Assembly: GCA_038254435.1 (NCBI GenBank)
Contig: JBBSGD010000051.1
Location: 1-12,153, forward strand
Source of the DNA: JBBSGD01 sp038254435
Lineage (GTDB): Bacteria > Actinomycetota > CADDZG01 > WHSQ01
Direction: 5' to 3'
DNA length: 12,153 nucleotides
The position numbers and the translations under genes are program-made. The notes under the pieces are model-generated. The model had not been told where the DNA came from, did not search any database, and saw nothing but the letters and a program-made list of their open reading frames with translations. Shown piece after piece: positions 5,401 to 12,153 of the stretch. Within the stretch, counting starts at the first letter, position 1. Each line of letters starts with the position of its first letter.

Positions 5401-7778
5401 GGCCCCTTAAGGTCGAGGTCGAGGGCTTCGCCAGCTTTCGCGAGCGCACGGTCATCGACTTCGAAGATGCCGACTACTTCGTTCTCGTGGGACCTACGGG
5501 CTCGGGCAAATCAAGCGTGGTGGACGCGATCTGCTTCGCTCTTTACGGAAGCGTGCCGCGCCTCGACGGCAAAGCAGTGGCGCCGGTGATAACGCAGGGC
5601 CAGCTTCAGGCGCGCGTGCGCCTCGACTTCACGCTCGGCGGCTCGACCTACAGCGCAGTGCGTGTGGTGCGTCGCCAGGGCCCCGGCGCGACGACCAAGG
5701 AAGCGCGCTTGGAGTCGGGAGGCGAGGTGCTGGCCGGCAACGCCAACGAGCTGTCCCAGGAGGTGGGCCGGCTCATCGGCCTCTCCTTTGATGACTTCAC
5801 GCGCTGCGTGGCCCTGCCGCAAGGTGAGTTCGCCCGCTTCCTGCACGACAAGGCCCGCGACCGTCAGGGAATGATCGTCGCTCTGCTGGGACTCGAGGTC
5901 TACGAGCGGATGCGCAAGACCGCGCACGAGCGCGCCGCCACCTTGAAGGCGTCAATCGATATCAACGACGGCCGCCTCGCCGAGGACTTCTCCTCTGCAA
6001 CCACCGAAGTGCTTGAAGAAGCCGCCCGGCGAAGCGCGGAGCTCAATGAGCTCAGCAAGCGGGTCAGGGAAAGTGTTCGCACCATTGACGAGCTCGGCCG
6101 CGAGATCGAAGCCGCAGATGCCGAGGTAGCGCGCGTTCTCGAGCAGGCAAAGAGACTGGGCGGGCTGGGCGCGCCGGATAACATGGCGACCCTGGTCGAG
6201 CTGATCACCTCGGCGCGGACGCACTCGGAGAAGGCCGCCCGGGTGCACAACGAAGCCCGCGCCGACGCTACCCAGAAAGAGCGGGCGCACAAGTCTCTGG
6301 GCCGCCGCGATCCGCTTGCCGCTGCCCACAAGGCCCACGAGGACAAGGCAAAGGTCGCAGGGGAACTGGAGCGGGTTGAGGTCGAGCTGGGTCCCCAGCG
6401 CGACGCCGAAGAGCAAGCCGGCAAGGCACGCCAAGAGGCCGAGCAAGCGCTCGAAGAGGCCAGAGAGAGCGTGCAGGCAGCGCGTGACACGCACGCCGCG
6501 CTCCACCTGGCATCGAGCCTAAAAGCGGGTGAGGACTGTCCGGTCTGCCTGCAAACCGTCACGGCACTTCCCCCCCATTTGCCGAGTGCCGACCTAGAGT
6601 CGGCCGAGCGGACGCTGGCCGGTTCGCGAAAAAAGGCAACGGCTGTGGCTGAGACGCATGACGAAGCCCGCCGGGAGCTCACCCGGAGCGAGGAACGATT
6701 CAAGAGCTGTGCCCGCCGGCTCGAGGAGCTCGAAGCCGAGGTGCGGGACCATCCCGATGCGGGCGCAGTCGCGGCTGCTCTACAGACCATCGACGAGGCC
6801 GAGGAGGCCTGGACTACCGCGCGCGAGTTGGAGAAGAAGGCGCACGACGCCCGTGAGGCCGCCGCCGACGCACTCGAAGCAGCCACGAACCAGGAACATG
6901 CCGCCCGGCGCCTCTTCGACGAGCAGCGAGAGCAGATCATCGAGCTGGCTCCGCCGCCCCCTCGGGCCGTGTCCCTGGCAGACGATTGGGCCGGCCTGAC
7001 CGAGTGGGCCCGGGCAAGAATGCCGCAACTCCAGAAAGTGGCCGAGTCACGGCGGGCCGCGGCATGCCGTGACGCGAAACAGCGAAAAGCTCTGCTCGAG
7101 GCGATCGCCAAGGAGTTTCAGGATCTCTGCATCGAGGAGATCAAGGGTGACCTAACAACCACCGTAGCTGTCGCTCTCGCTCAAGCACGGAGCAAAGAAG
7201 AGCAAATCGCCGACGCGATCGAAGAAGCCAAACGCCTCAACCACAAGGTGGCTCAGGATCGCGAGGCCCATCAGGTCACGCACGCTCTCGAACAGCATCT
7301 GCGCTCGAACGGCTTCGAGCGCTGGATTGTTGCCGAGGCCCTCGAGCGCCTTGTTGCTGGGGCCAACGAGATCCTCGCCGATCTCTCCGGAGGCCACTAC
7401 GCGCTGAAGGTCGATGAGGGCAGCGACTTTCTGGTTATCGACCGCGACAACGCTAACGAGACCCGCTCTGTGCGCACTCTGTCGGGTGGTGAGACCTTCC
7501 TGGCCTCGCTGGCCCTGGCCCTGGCCCTGGCCGATCAACTCGCCGATCTCGCGGCCAAAGGAGCGGCGCGCCTTGATGCAATCTTCCTCGACGAAGGGTT
7601 CGGCACGCTCGACTCCGAGACCCTAGACACTGTTGCAGCCAGCGTTGAGAATCTCGCGAGCACGGGCCGCATGGTGGGAGTTATCACTCACGTGCGCGAG
7701 CTTGCCGATCGTATTCCGCTGCAGTTTCGCGTGCGCAAGGACGCGGGCAGCTCGAGGATCGAGCGGGTAAGCGCATGA
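5397..7778 (+). CDS. sbcC: Exonuclease subunit SbcC (Rad50 homologue)
   Basis: The 793-residue protein is the SMC-like ABC ATPase partner of SbcD. It binds broken DNA ends, and ATP-driven closure of its heads controls the nuclease. The N-terminal head carries Walker A GPTGSGKS (32-39) and a Q-loop with Gln142 in ALPQGEFARF. Glu/Ala/Arg-rich coiled-coil arms (about 200-370 and 400-635) flank a zinc hook, CPVC at 381-384. The C-terminal head has the ABC signature LSGGE (695-699), Walker B and D-loop at 726-739 (LDAIFLDEGFGTLD) and His765 as switch histidine. All catalytic motifs are intact. It is short for the family (E. coli SbcC is about 1048 residues), nearer archaeal Rad50, so the arms are compact. 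Both ends overlap neighbouring genes by ATGA. A CTGGCC repeat (four copies, 7509-7532) encodes the Leu-Ala helix after the signature. Confidence 0.95.
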   Translation: MRPLKVEVEGFASFRERTVIDFEDADYFVLVGPTGSGKSSVVDAICFALYGSVPRLDGKAVAPVITQGQLQARVRLDFTLGGSTYSAVRVVRRQGPGATTKEARLESGGEVLAGNANELSQEVGRLIGLSFDDFTRCVALPQGEFARFLHDKARDRQGMIVALLGLEVYERMRKTAHERAATLKASIDINDGRLAEDFSSATTEVLEEAARRSAELNELSKRVRESVRTIDELGREIEAADAEVARVLEQAKRLGGLGAPDNMATLVELITSARTHSEKAARVHNEARADATQKERAHKSLGRRDPLAAAHKAHEDKAKVAGELERVEVELGPQRDAEEQAGKARQEAEQALEEARESVQAARDTHAALHLASSLKAGEDCPVCLQTVTALPPHLPSADLESAERTLAGSRKKATAVAETHDEARRELTRSEERFKSCARRLEELEAEVRDHPDAGAVAAALQTIDEAEEAWTTARELEKKAHDAREAAADALEAATNQEHAARRLFDEQREQIIELAPPPPRAVSLADDWAGLTEWARARMPQLQKVAESRRAAACRDAKQRKALLEAIAKEFQDLCIEEIKGDLTTTVAVALAQARSKEEQIADAIEEAKRLNHKVAQDREAHQVTHALEQHLRSNGFERWIVAEALERLVAGANEILADLSGGHYALKVDEGSDFLVIDRDNANETRSVRTLSGGETFLASLALALALADQLADLAAKGAARLDAIFLDEGFGTLDSETLDTVAASVENLASTGRMVGVITHVRELADRIPLQFRVRKDAGSSRIERVSA

Positions 7779-8701
7779 GATTTGCAGTCGATTCCTGGGC
7801 GCCGGAGTTCGGATCCTCTTTCGAGTCCGGTCCGAACGAAAAAGCTCAACCGTCAGTAGACGCTTCCGTGGAGGTGCCGGCGGCGCGATGGGGGCCGCGC
7901 ACGCCGCCGGCACCACCCGACGGACGCACGGTGCTCTTCACCGACGGGGTGCGACGCGTCGATGCACGCGTCTGGATTATGGACGAGCTCGGCGCGGCTC
8001 GGCCCGGCATCTGTGCCTCCTACGCCGCGGGAGCTGTGCTCTGCGACGGGCGCGCCCGCATTGCAGCAACCGCGGTCCAGCGGGGACTCTTCACCGCAGC
8101 GCCGGGGGCCGGCGTCATTGCCTGTAAACATGCCTGCTATCCCCTGCGGGCTGCAGCGGGGGACGGCGACGATCAGCTGGCGCTCGCTCTCCAGCAACGC
8201 ATGGGGGAGCTCGAGGTGCACCTAGCTTCCTCCGAGCGCGCCGACCTCATCGTGATCGACGGCCCGCTGTCGGGACGTCAGAACGTGCCGGGCGCAGTTG
8301 GGTTCATCAAGACACATCACGTCTCTTACCTGCCGCCCGAGCTCGAGCCCACAATCGGCAATCTGGCACCCGGACAGCGCACTCCGCTTTTCGTTACCAC
8401 GACATCATGGAGCCGCTTTTCCTGGTACCTGCGGCTCCCGGGAGCGAGCGGCCACCCATGGGCCGGCGTGGCACGCTGCGAGGTATCGGCCGACAACGAC
8501 GTGAGCACCGTCGGCGCGCTCGCCGATTGCGTCACCGCGCTCCTGCCCCGCTTTGCCTCCGAGCCCCACAAGGACCCGCGCGCGCCGCAGAACCTCTATC
8601 CCATCGCGGGCCTCGAGCGCGAGCTCAAGCGCCGGCTCGGCGACGCCCTCCTCCTTTACCGCGGCCTGCGAGGCTCCGCCAGCACGACCGGGTCTGGCTA
8701 A
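7775..8701 (+). CDS. nurA: NurA-family DNA-end-resection nuclease
   Basis: This 308-residue protein shows the NurA fold signature. NurA is the nuclease partner of HerA; with it, DNA is degraded to leave 3' single strands for recombinase loading. Visible motifs are FTDGVRRVDAR (55-65, metal-binding Asp57), an acidic helix ELEVHL with Glu145/Glu147, LIVIDGPLSGR (158-168, Asp162), GFIKTHHVSYLP (176-187, Lys179), WYLRLP (217-222), and a C-terminal QNLYPIAGLERELKRR segment (272-287). These match bacterial NurA proteins as I know them, and the placement right after sbcC agrees. The ATG at 7775 overlaps the sbcC stop (ATGA); only a weak purine stretch precedes it, so translation is probably coupled. 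A Pro-rich insertion (about 35-48) precedes the first motif. Four cysteines (80, 90, 117, 121) cluster without a known role. It ends the operon and converges on ppa. Confidence 0.86.
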   Translation: MRFAVDSWAPEFGSSFESGPNEKAQPSVDASVEVPAARWGPRTPPAPPDGRTVLFTDGVRRVDARVWIMDELGAARPGICASYAAGAVLCDGRARIAATAVQRGLFTAAPGAGVIACKHACYPLRAAAGDGDDQLALALQQRMGELEVHLASSERADLIVIDGPLSGRQNVPGAVGFIKTHHVSYLPPELEPTIGNLAPGQRTPLFVTTTSWSRFSWYLRLPGASGHPWAGVARCEVSADNDVSTVGALADCVTALLPRFASEPHKDPRAPQNLYPIAGLERELKRRLGDALLLYRGLRGSASTTGSG

Positions 8702-8781
8702 CTTCGGAGCCCGCCGGCAAGGACTATCTTCACGCTCCGCTCCACCGGGTGCTCATAACTAGTCCGGCAGCGTCACTGTCG

Positions 8782-9291
8782 TCACCGGTGTGCGGCGCGA
8801 TAACGGTCCCGGCACTCCTTGATCTCCTTTATGGCCTCGTCGAGGCCCCCAAAACCCTGAGTGAGCGAACGCTTGTTCGGCTCGAGCATCTTGTAGACAT
8901 CGAAGAAGTGCTCGATCTCCGCCAGCAGCGCGGGGGTGAGCCCATCGAGGTCCTTGTAGACGTCCCACACCGGGTCGGAATTCGGCGCGGCTATGACTTT
9001 GGCATCGGGTCCCTTTTCGTCCTTCATCCAGAAGATGCCGAGCGCGCGGGCGGTCACGAGACAGCCGGGGAAGGTGGGGTCGTCGATGAGCACCAGGGCG
9101 TCGAGGGGATCCCCGTCCTCGGCGAGAGTGTCGGGGATGAAGCCGTAGTCGGCGGGGTATGTCGTCGCCGAAAAGAGCCTGCGGTCGAGACGCAGGACGT
9201 GGCGCTCGTGGTCGTACTCGTACTTGTTGCGGCTGCCCTTCGGGATCTCGACCAAGACCTCGATCACGCCCGGAAAGCTGTCACCGCTCAT
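8782..9291 (-). CDS. ppa: Inorganic pyrophosphatase, family I (soluble)
   Basis: The 169-residue protein is a family I pyrophosphatase, a cytosolic Mg2+-dependent enzyme that hydrolyses pyrophosphate and so pulls biosynthetic reactions forward. Length and residues match: EIPKGSRNKYE (16-26, with Glu16, Lys24 and Glu26), Arg37 in DRRLF, YPADYGFI (45-52), the signature EDGDPLD with Asp59, Asp61 and Asp64, KDEKGPDAK (90-98, with Asp91, Asp96 and Lys98), and Tyr133-Lys134 in FFDVYK. All catalytic residues known from E. coli Ppa have a counterpart. The ATG at 9291-9289 overlaps the stop of the upstream aminotransferase gene (ATGA), so it is the second gene of a coupled pair. The 80-bp gap to the convergent nurA stop holds no clear terminator; the best inverted repeat there is GGACTA/TAGTCC (8721-8726, 8760-8765) with a long loop. 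Confidence 0.96.
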   Translation of the reverse strand: MSGDSFPGVIEVLVEIPKGSRNKYEYDHERHVLRLDRRLFSATTYPADYGFIPDTLAEDGDPLDALVLIDDPTFPGCLVTARALGIFWMKDEKGPDAKVIAAPNSDPVWDVYKDLDGLTPALLAEIEHFFDVYKMLEPNKRSLTQGFGGLDEAIKEIKECRDRYRAAHR

Positions 9292-10409
9292 CTGTGCCCG
9301 GGCAAGTCACGCAGAGCGCGTCCCAGGCCGTCTATCACGCGCTCGACCATGTAGTCGGTGGCGGTGCGCCCCATGAGCCCGACCCGGATCGCCTTGCCCA
9401 TGGTGGGATCGAGCCCCCCCGAGATCATGATGCCTTCTTTGTCGGCGAGGTGCTTCTGGAGCGCGGCCGGCTCGTCTGCCCAGGCCGCCACCACGAGGTT
9501 TGCCTCGAACCCTCGTGTGGGGATCGCAGCCAGGCCGAGGTCCGCCAACCCGAGGCGAAGGCGCTCGGCGAGGGCGGCCCGGCGAGCCACCCACGCGTCC
9601 ATGCCCGCCTCGAGCATGCGCCGCATGCTCGAGGCGAGAGCCACGACGAGGTTGGTGGGCATCGTCACGGGGTGAGGGTGCCAGGCCGCCCATTCGGTGC
9701 GGTACCAGTCCCACGTCTTGACGTCGAGATACCAGGACTCGGGTCGCTCGCTGCGAGCGTCGACCCGGGCGTGTCCGAGCTCGGACAGCGCGAGAACCCC
9801 AAGACCGGGGGGCGCGTCCAGCCCCTTCTGGCTGCCCGTCACAAGCCCGTGGATGCCCATGCGCTCGAGGTCCACGGTCTCTCCTCCGACCGAGGCGATG
9901 CCGTCCACGAGGTAGACGGCGCCGGCGTCGCGCGCCGCCCGGGCGATGTCCTCAATGGGGTGCCTCACACCGGTGGCCGTTTCGACGTGCACGGTGAGGA
10001 TTCCGTCGGCCCCGGCGGCGGCGGCCCCCATGCGATCCGCGTCGATAGGCTCGCCTACCGGCACCGGGACCTCGATCACGTCCAGCTTGTGGGCACGCGC
10101 CATGGCGCTGAGGCGCATGCCAAAGAAGCCGGTGTTGGCGACCACTACCTTGTCGCCGGCCTCGAAGAGATTGAAAAGGCCCATGTCGAGGCACGTCGTG
10201 CCCGTGCCCGGAACTATGTACGGGGCGTGCGCTCCGACGAGCTTACCCATCGCCTCGACGGTCTCCCCCATTAGCTGCGTCCACAGGTCGCCGTAGTGGG
10301 CGATCACCTGATGCCCGAGGGCGTCGAGGTCCTCCTCGTGCAGCTCGCCGGGCCCGGCGATCATGAGCTCGGGCATGGCGGGAAGCTTGCGAGGGTCGAT
10401 GTGCCCCAT
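9288..10409 (-). CDS. Class V aminotransferase, alanine/serine-glyoxylate aminotransferase-like
   Basis: The 373-residue protein is a PLP-dependent fold-type I enzyme of the alanine-glyoxylate/serine-pyruvate aminotransferase group, acting in the cytosol. Visible motifs are IAGPGELHE (17-25), VPGTGTTCLD (66-75, cofactor phosphate region), HVETATG (141-147), VDGIASVGG (168-176, Asp169 to the PLP nitrogen), TGSQKGLDAPPG (191-202, Lys195 as Schiff-base lysine) and IRVGLMG (341-347, Arg342 for the substrate carboxylate). The group includes serine-glyoxylate, alanine-glyoxylate, ureidoglycine-glyoxylate and phosphonate aminotransferases, which motifs alone do not separate. The ATG at 10409-10407 is chosen because an ideal AAGGAGG lies 7 nt upstream; the 53 extra codons open upstream are Arg/Pro/Gly-rich and unlike the family. 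The stop overlaps the ppa start by ATGA. A divergent EamA transporter gene lies 159 bp away. Confidence 0.9.
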   Translation of the reverse strand: MGHIDPRKLPAMPELMIAGPGELHEEDLDALGHQVIAHYGDLWTQLMGETVEAMGKLVGAHAPYIVPGTGTTCLDMGLFNLFEAGDKVVVANTGFFGMRLSAMARAHKLDVIEVPVPVGEPIDADRMGAAAAGADGILTVHVETATGVRHPIEDIARAARDAGAVYLVDGIASVGGETVDLERMGIHGLVTGSQKGLDAPPGLGVLALSELGHARVDARSERPESWYLDVKTWDWYRTEWAAWHPHPVTMPTNLVVALASSMRRMLEAGMDAWVARRAALAERLRLGLADLGLAAIPTRGFEANLVVAAWADEPAALQKHLADKEGIMISGGLDPTMGKAIRVGLMGRTATDYMVERVIDGLGRALRDLPGHR

Positions 10410-10416
10410 TACACCC

Positions 10417-10423
10417 CCTCCTT
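10417..10423 (-). promoter_or_regulatory. Strong ribosome-binding site of the aminotransferase gene
   Basis: On the minus strand this reads AAGGAGG, 7 nt before the ATG at 10409. It decides the start against the longer open frame that reaches 10568 and would abut the EamA start. Confidence 0.8.
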
Positions 10424-10454
10424 CTGAGGGCGCACCAGCCCCCTTCGAGCGATT

Positions 10455-10468
10455 GAGTCCGCGGACTC
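10455..10468. promoter_or_regulatory. Perfect 14-bp palindrome, candidate operator
   Basis: GAGTCCGCGGACTC is its own reverse complement over 14 bp. It sits in the 159-bp region between the divergent aminotransferase and EamA genes, 45 bp from the first and 100 bp from the second. This position suits a dimeric regulator binding site that could control both directions. No regulator gene is adjacent, and no confident -35/-10 pair was found, so the role is inferred from symmetry and location. Confidence 0.4.
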
Positions 10469-10568
10469 TGGCGCTCCAAAGATACCCTTTACGCAGCGCG
10501 AAGAGGCCGGCGGGCGCGGGCCGGGGACGCTGGAGGCGGAGGCAGGGTCGCCTAGGATCGGGGCACAT

Positions 10569-11486
10569 ATGAGGCCATCCGACGCCGCCCGTCTCACGCT
10601 TCTCGCCGTGATATGGGGCGCTTCCTTCGTTTTCATCAAGGTCGCCCTCGAGGGTTTCTCCTCCCTCGAGCTGGTGGCCGCACGCCTCGTCGTGGGAGCG
10701 CTCGTGATCGCCGCGCTGCTGAGGGCGCGGGGCGGAAGCCTGCCCCGCGATGCGCGCATATGGCGCGGGCTGATGTTCATGGCGGTGGTGTCGAACTTCA
10801 TCCCGTTCCTGCTCATCGCCTGGGGCGAGGAGCGCATCACCGCGTCGCTTGCGGCCATCCTGAACTCGACGACGCCCCTGTTCACTGCTTTGCTTGCCGC
10901 TTTGCTCCTGCGCGAGCCGCTGCCCCCGCTGCGCCTTGCGGGCATAGGCCTGGGCTTCGCCGGCGTAATCGTCATCGTCGGAATCGATGCGGCCGGAGGT
11001 GAGCTGCCCGGCGAGCTCGCCATCATCGGCGCGGCGCTCGCCTACGGGGTCGGATTCGTCTATGCGAGCAGGCGGCTGCCCTCGTCGGCAGGATCACCGC
11101 TCAGCAAGGCGGCCGGCCAGCTGCTTGCCGCGGCGGCCTTCTCGCTTCCTTTCGCAGGCGTGGAAGCCGCGGCTACGCCACCCTCGGCGCCGGGTCTGCT
11201 GCCCCTTGCATGCGCGCTGGCGCTCGGCGTATTCGGCACCGGCGTCGCCTACGTCCTCTACTACCGGCTGATCCACGACATCGGGCCGACCTCGGCGTCT
11301 TTTGTCGTCTACCTCGTGCCGGTGTTCGCCATCGCCCTCGGCTACCTGACCCTTGACGAGAAGCTCGGCCTCAACACCTTCGTCGGCGCCGCCCTCGTCA
11401 TCGGGGGGATCGCCCTCGCCGAGCATGCCAAGGGCAAGCACGCCCGCCGGGCTCAGCCCGAGTCGCTCACCAGCGGTATCCGGTAA
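10569..11486 (+). CDS. EamA/DMT-family membrane transporter
   Basis: The 305-residue, highly hydrophobic protein is a drug/metabolite transporter superfamily member with two EamA repeats and about ten predicted membrane helices. The first repeat shows IWGASFVFIKVAL (15-27) and the loop and helix with LNSTTPLFTALLA then LREPL (98-118). The second shows a helix from 149, GTGVAYVLYYRLI (223-235), YLVPVFAIALGY (248-259) and a LDEKL acidic turn (262-266). Family members export amino acids, nucleobases, sugars or drugs; the substrate cannot be inferred here. The ATG at 10569 has GGGG 5 nt upstream. The charged tail after 284 is cytoplasmic by the positive-inside rule. Its last 34 bp overlap the end of the minus-strand gene downstream. 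It is divergent from the aminotransferase, so a shared amino-acid theme is possible but unproven. Confidence 0.9.
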   Translation: MRPSDAARLTLLAVIWGASFVFIKVALEGFSSLELVAARLVVGALVIAALLRARGGSLPRDARIWRGLMFMAVVSNFIPFLLIAWGEERITASLAAILNSTTPLFTALLAALLLREPLPPLRLAGIGLGFAGVIVIVGIDAAGGELPGELAIIGAALAYGVGFVYASRRLPSSAGSPLSKAAGQLLAAAAFSLPFAGVEAAATPPSAPGLLPLACALALGVFGTGVAYVLYYRLIHDIGPTSASFVVYLVPVFAIALGYLTLDEKLGLNTFVGAALVIGGIALAEHAKGKHARRAQPESLTSGIR

Positions 11487-12004
11487 CGATCTTTGGCAAG
11501 GCGCCGCACCGCCCTTCGGATGGTGAAGCGAAGCCTGTCCCTGTCGATCGTCAGGCCCTTGCGCGCCGCCCTCGCCGACCACTGGGCGATGACCTTGGTC
11601 ACGCTGGCGGAGCGAGGCTTGCCGGCCCAGGACAGCTTCAGCCCGGTCCACGCCCTCAGCCTGTCGGTGAACGACTGCAAGGGGCCTCCACTGCGCCCGT
11701 AGGCGAGGGCGAGGATGGCCGACGCGTCGGGGTGGGGCCTCCATCCGATCTGCTTGGGCTCGAGGTGGAAGACCACGCCCTCACGGTGAAAGGTGAGCCT
11801 CTTCTCACGCAGCCCCAAGGCACGGGCCGTTAGGAAGTCGACTGCGTCGGGCTGGGTCATGCCCCCCACGTCGAACCCGCCGATGGAGATGCCGTAGTGA
11901 ATGCGCCCGGCGTTGACGCCGTAGTCGACGATTATCGCGTATGCGAGCAGGCTCACGATGATCATCGTGGCCAGCGTGGCCTTGGCTTTCGTTGGTCTGC
12001 GCAC
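11453..12004 (-). CDS. Membrane-anchored single PG_binding_4 (YoaR/VanW N-terminal-like) domain protein
   Basis: The 183-residue protein has a basic N terminus (RRPTKAK), one membrane helix (about 10-28) and then an exported domain. IHYGISIGGFDVGGMT (35-50) followed by an Ala-rich helix, and EPKQIGWRPHPDA (82-94) leading to LAYGRSGG (100-107), are typical of the PG_binding_4 domain found before VanW or L,D-transpeptidase domains in Gram-positive cell-wall proteins. A role at the cell wall is therefore likely; no catalytic domain is present. The start is a GTG at 12004-12002: an in-frame TAG lies four codons upstream, and this start keeps the positive residues before the helix. It lies 29 bp after the thermonuclease gene on the same strand and overlaps the EamA gene tail-to-tail. 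It ends where larger homologues continue, so it could be a natural one-domain form or a remnant. Confidence 0.72.
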   Translation of the reverse strand: MRRPTKAKATLATMIIVSLLAYAIIVDYGVNAGRIHYGISIGGFDVGGMTQPDAVDFLTARALGLREKRLTFHREGVVFHLEPKQIGWRPHPDASAILALAYGRSGGPLQSFTDRLRAWTGLKLSWAGKPRSASVTKVIAQWSARAARKGLTIDRDRLRFTIRRAVRRLAKDRYRIPLVSDSG

Positions 12005-12033
12005 CCTTGGATGCTACGGCGGCTGCGGGGTTG

Positions 12034-12153
12034 TCAGCGTTTGCCGTCACAGGCCGAGGGTGCCCACAAGCCCACGGAGTGACTGCGAGCGTAGCGCTGG
12101 AGGGTCACGAAGAGCTCCGCGTGGCGCACGTTGGGCGGATAGGTAAGCACGTA
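12034..12153 (-). CDS. Thermonuclease (SNase-like) family protein, C-terminal end (runs off the right edge)
   Basis: The last 39 codons plus a TGA stop (12036-12034) are present on the minus strand. The translation begins YVLTYPPNVRHAELF and continues to SVGLWAPSAC. The pattern YPPNVRxAxLF, then about 10 residues of charged helix, then GLW, is the C-terminal end of staphylococcal nuclease-like domains, which are usually secreted or lipid-anchored Ca2+-dependent nucleases in bacteria. The catalytic Arg/Glu/Arg residues and any signal peptide lie outside the window, so activity cannot be judged. It is followed after 29 bp by the GTG start of the PG_binding_4 gene, probably in one transcript. 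The family call rests on a short but distinctive motif. Confidence 0.74.
   Translation of the reverse strand, partial: YVLTYPPNVRHAELFVTLQRYARSHSVGLWAPSACDGKR

Noticed and set aside
5900..7111. 403-codon open frame on the minus strand opposite sbcC
   Set aside because: The product is a Ser/Ala/Arg-rich low-complexity translation with no motif, a typical GC-rich antisense shadow of the coiled-coil codons; sbcC on the other strand is unambiguous.
7509..7532. Four tandem CTGGCC copies inside sbcC
   Set aside because: They encode the Leu-Ala helix that normally follows the ABC signature in SbcC/Rad50; codon bias explains the repeat.
2538..8701. HerA-based anti-phage defence system
   Set aside because: HerA defence pairs carry SIR2 or DUF4297 effectors. 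Here the partners are NurA and SbcCD, and neighbours are housekeeping genes, so DNA-end repair is the simpler reading.
8702..8781. Intrinsic terminator between nurA and ppa
   Set aside because: The only inverted repeats (GGACTA/TAGTCC, GGAGC/GCTCC) have loops over 20 nt and no T-tract.
10410..10568. N-terminal extension of the aminotransferase by 53 codons
   Set aside because: The extra residues are Arg/Pro/Gly-rich and unlike the family, and an ideal AAGGAGG site sits just before the ATG at 10409.

Overview
This is a GC-rich, gene-dense 12.2 kb window from a bacterial chromosome. A wax-ester synthase/DGAT, TTG and GTG starts, a possible leaderless start and a PG_binding_4 membrane protein fit best with an Actinomycetota lineage, perhaps one known mainly from metagenomes. 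That assignment is inference; there is no rRNA or taxonomic marker here. The window looks like ordinary chromosome: no insertion sequences, prophage genes, tRNAs or CRISPR arrays were seen. No stretch over 300 bases lacks a gene; the longest gaps are 2364-2537 and 10410-10568.

Left part (1-2363): the 5' end of a protein-L-isoaspartate O-methyltransferase gene runs off the left edge on the minus strand. It is divergent from a WS/DGAT acyltransferase gene (275-1654, plus), which converges on a KDPG-aldolase-family gene (1707-2363, minus) with a hairpin between them.

Centre (2364-8701): the main feature is a compact plus-strand operon, herA - sbcD (mre11) - sbcC (rad50) - nurA. Its order is the one known from archaeal DNA-end-resection operons. 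There are 34 nt between herA and sbcD, and both later junctions are ATGA stop/start overlaps. The proteins make a complete predicted end-processing machine: the Mre11-Rad50 nuclease/ATPase recognises and trims broken ends, and the HerA hexameric translocase with NurA nuclease resects them to give 3' single strands for RecA loading. HerA has a non-canonical P-loop. Five perfect 14-bp tandem repeats lie just upstream of the operon, in the divergent region shared with the aldolase gene.

Right part (8702-12153): a class V aminotransferase and a family I inorganic pyrophosphatase form a translationally coupled minus-strand pair that converges on nurA. Upstream, a 159-bp divergent region with a perfect 14-bp palindrome separates the aminotransferase from an EamA/DMT-family transporter (plus). 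The transporter's 3' end overlaps a short membrane-anchored PG_binding_4 protein on the minus strand. The right edge holds the last 39 codons of a thermonuclease (SNase) family gene, also on the minus strand. Both edge genes were found by translating the minus strand by hand.
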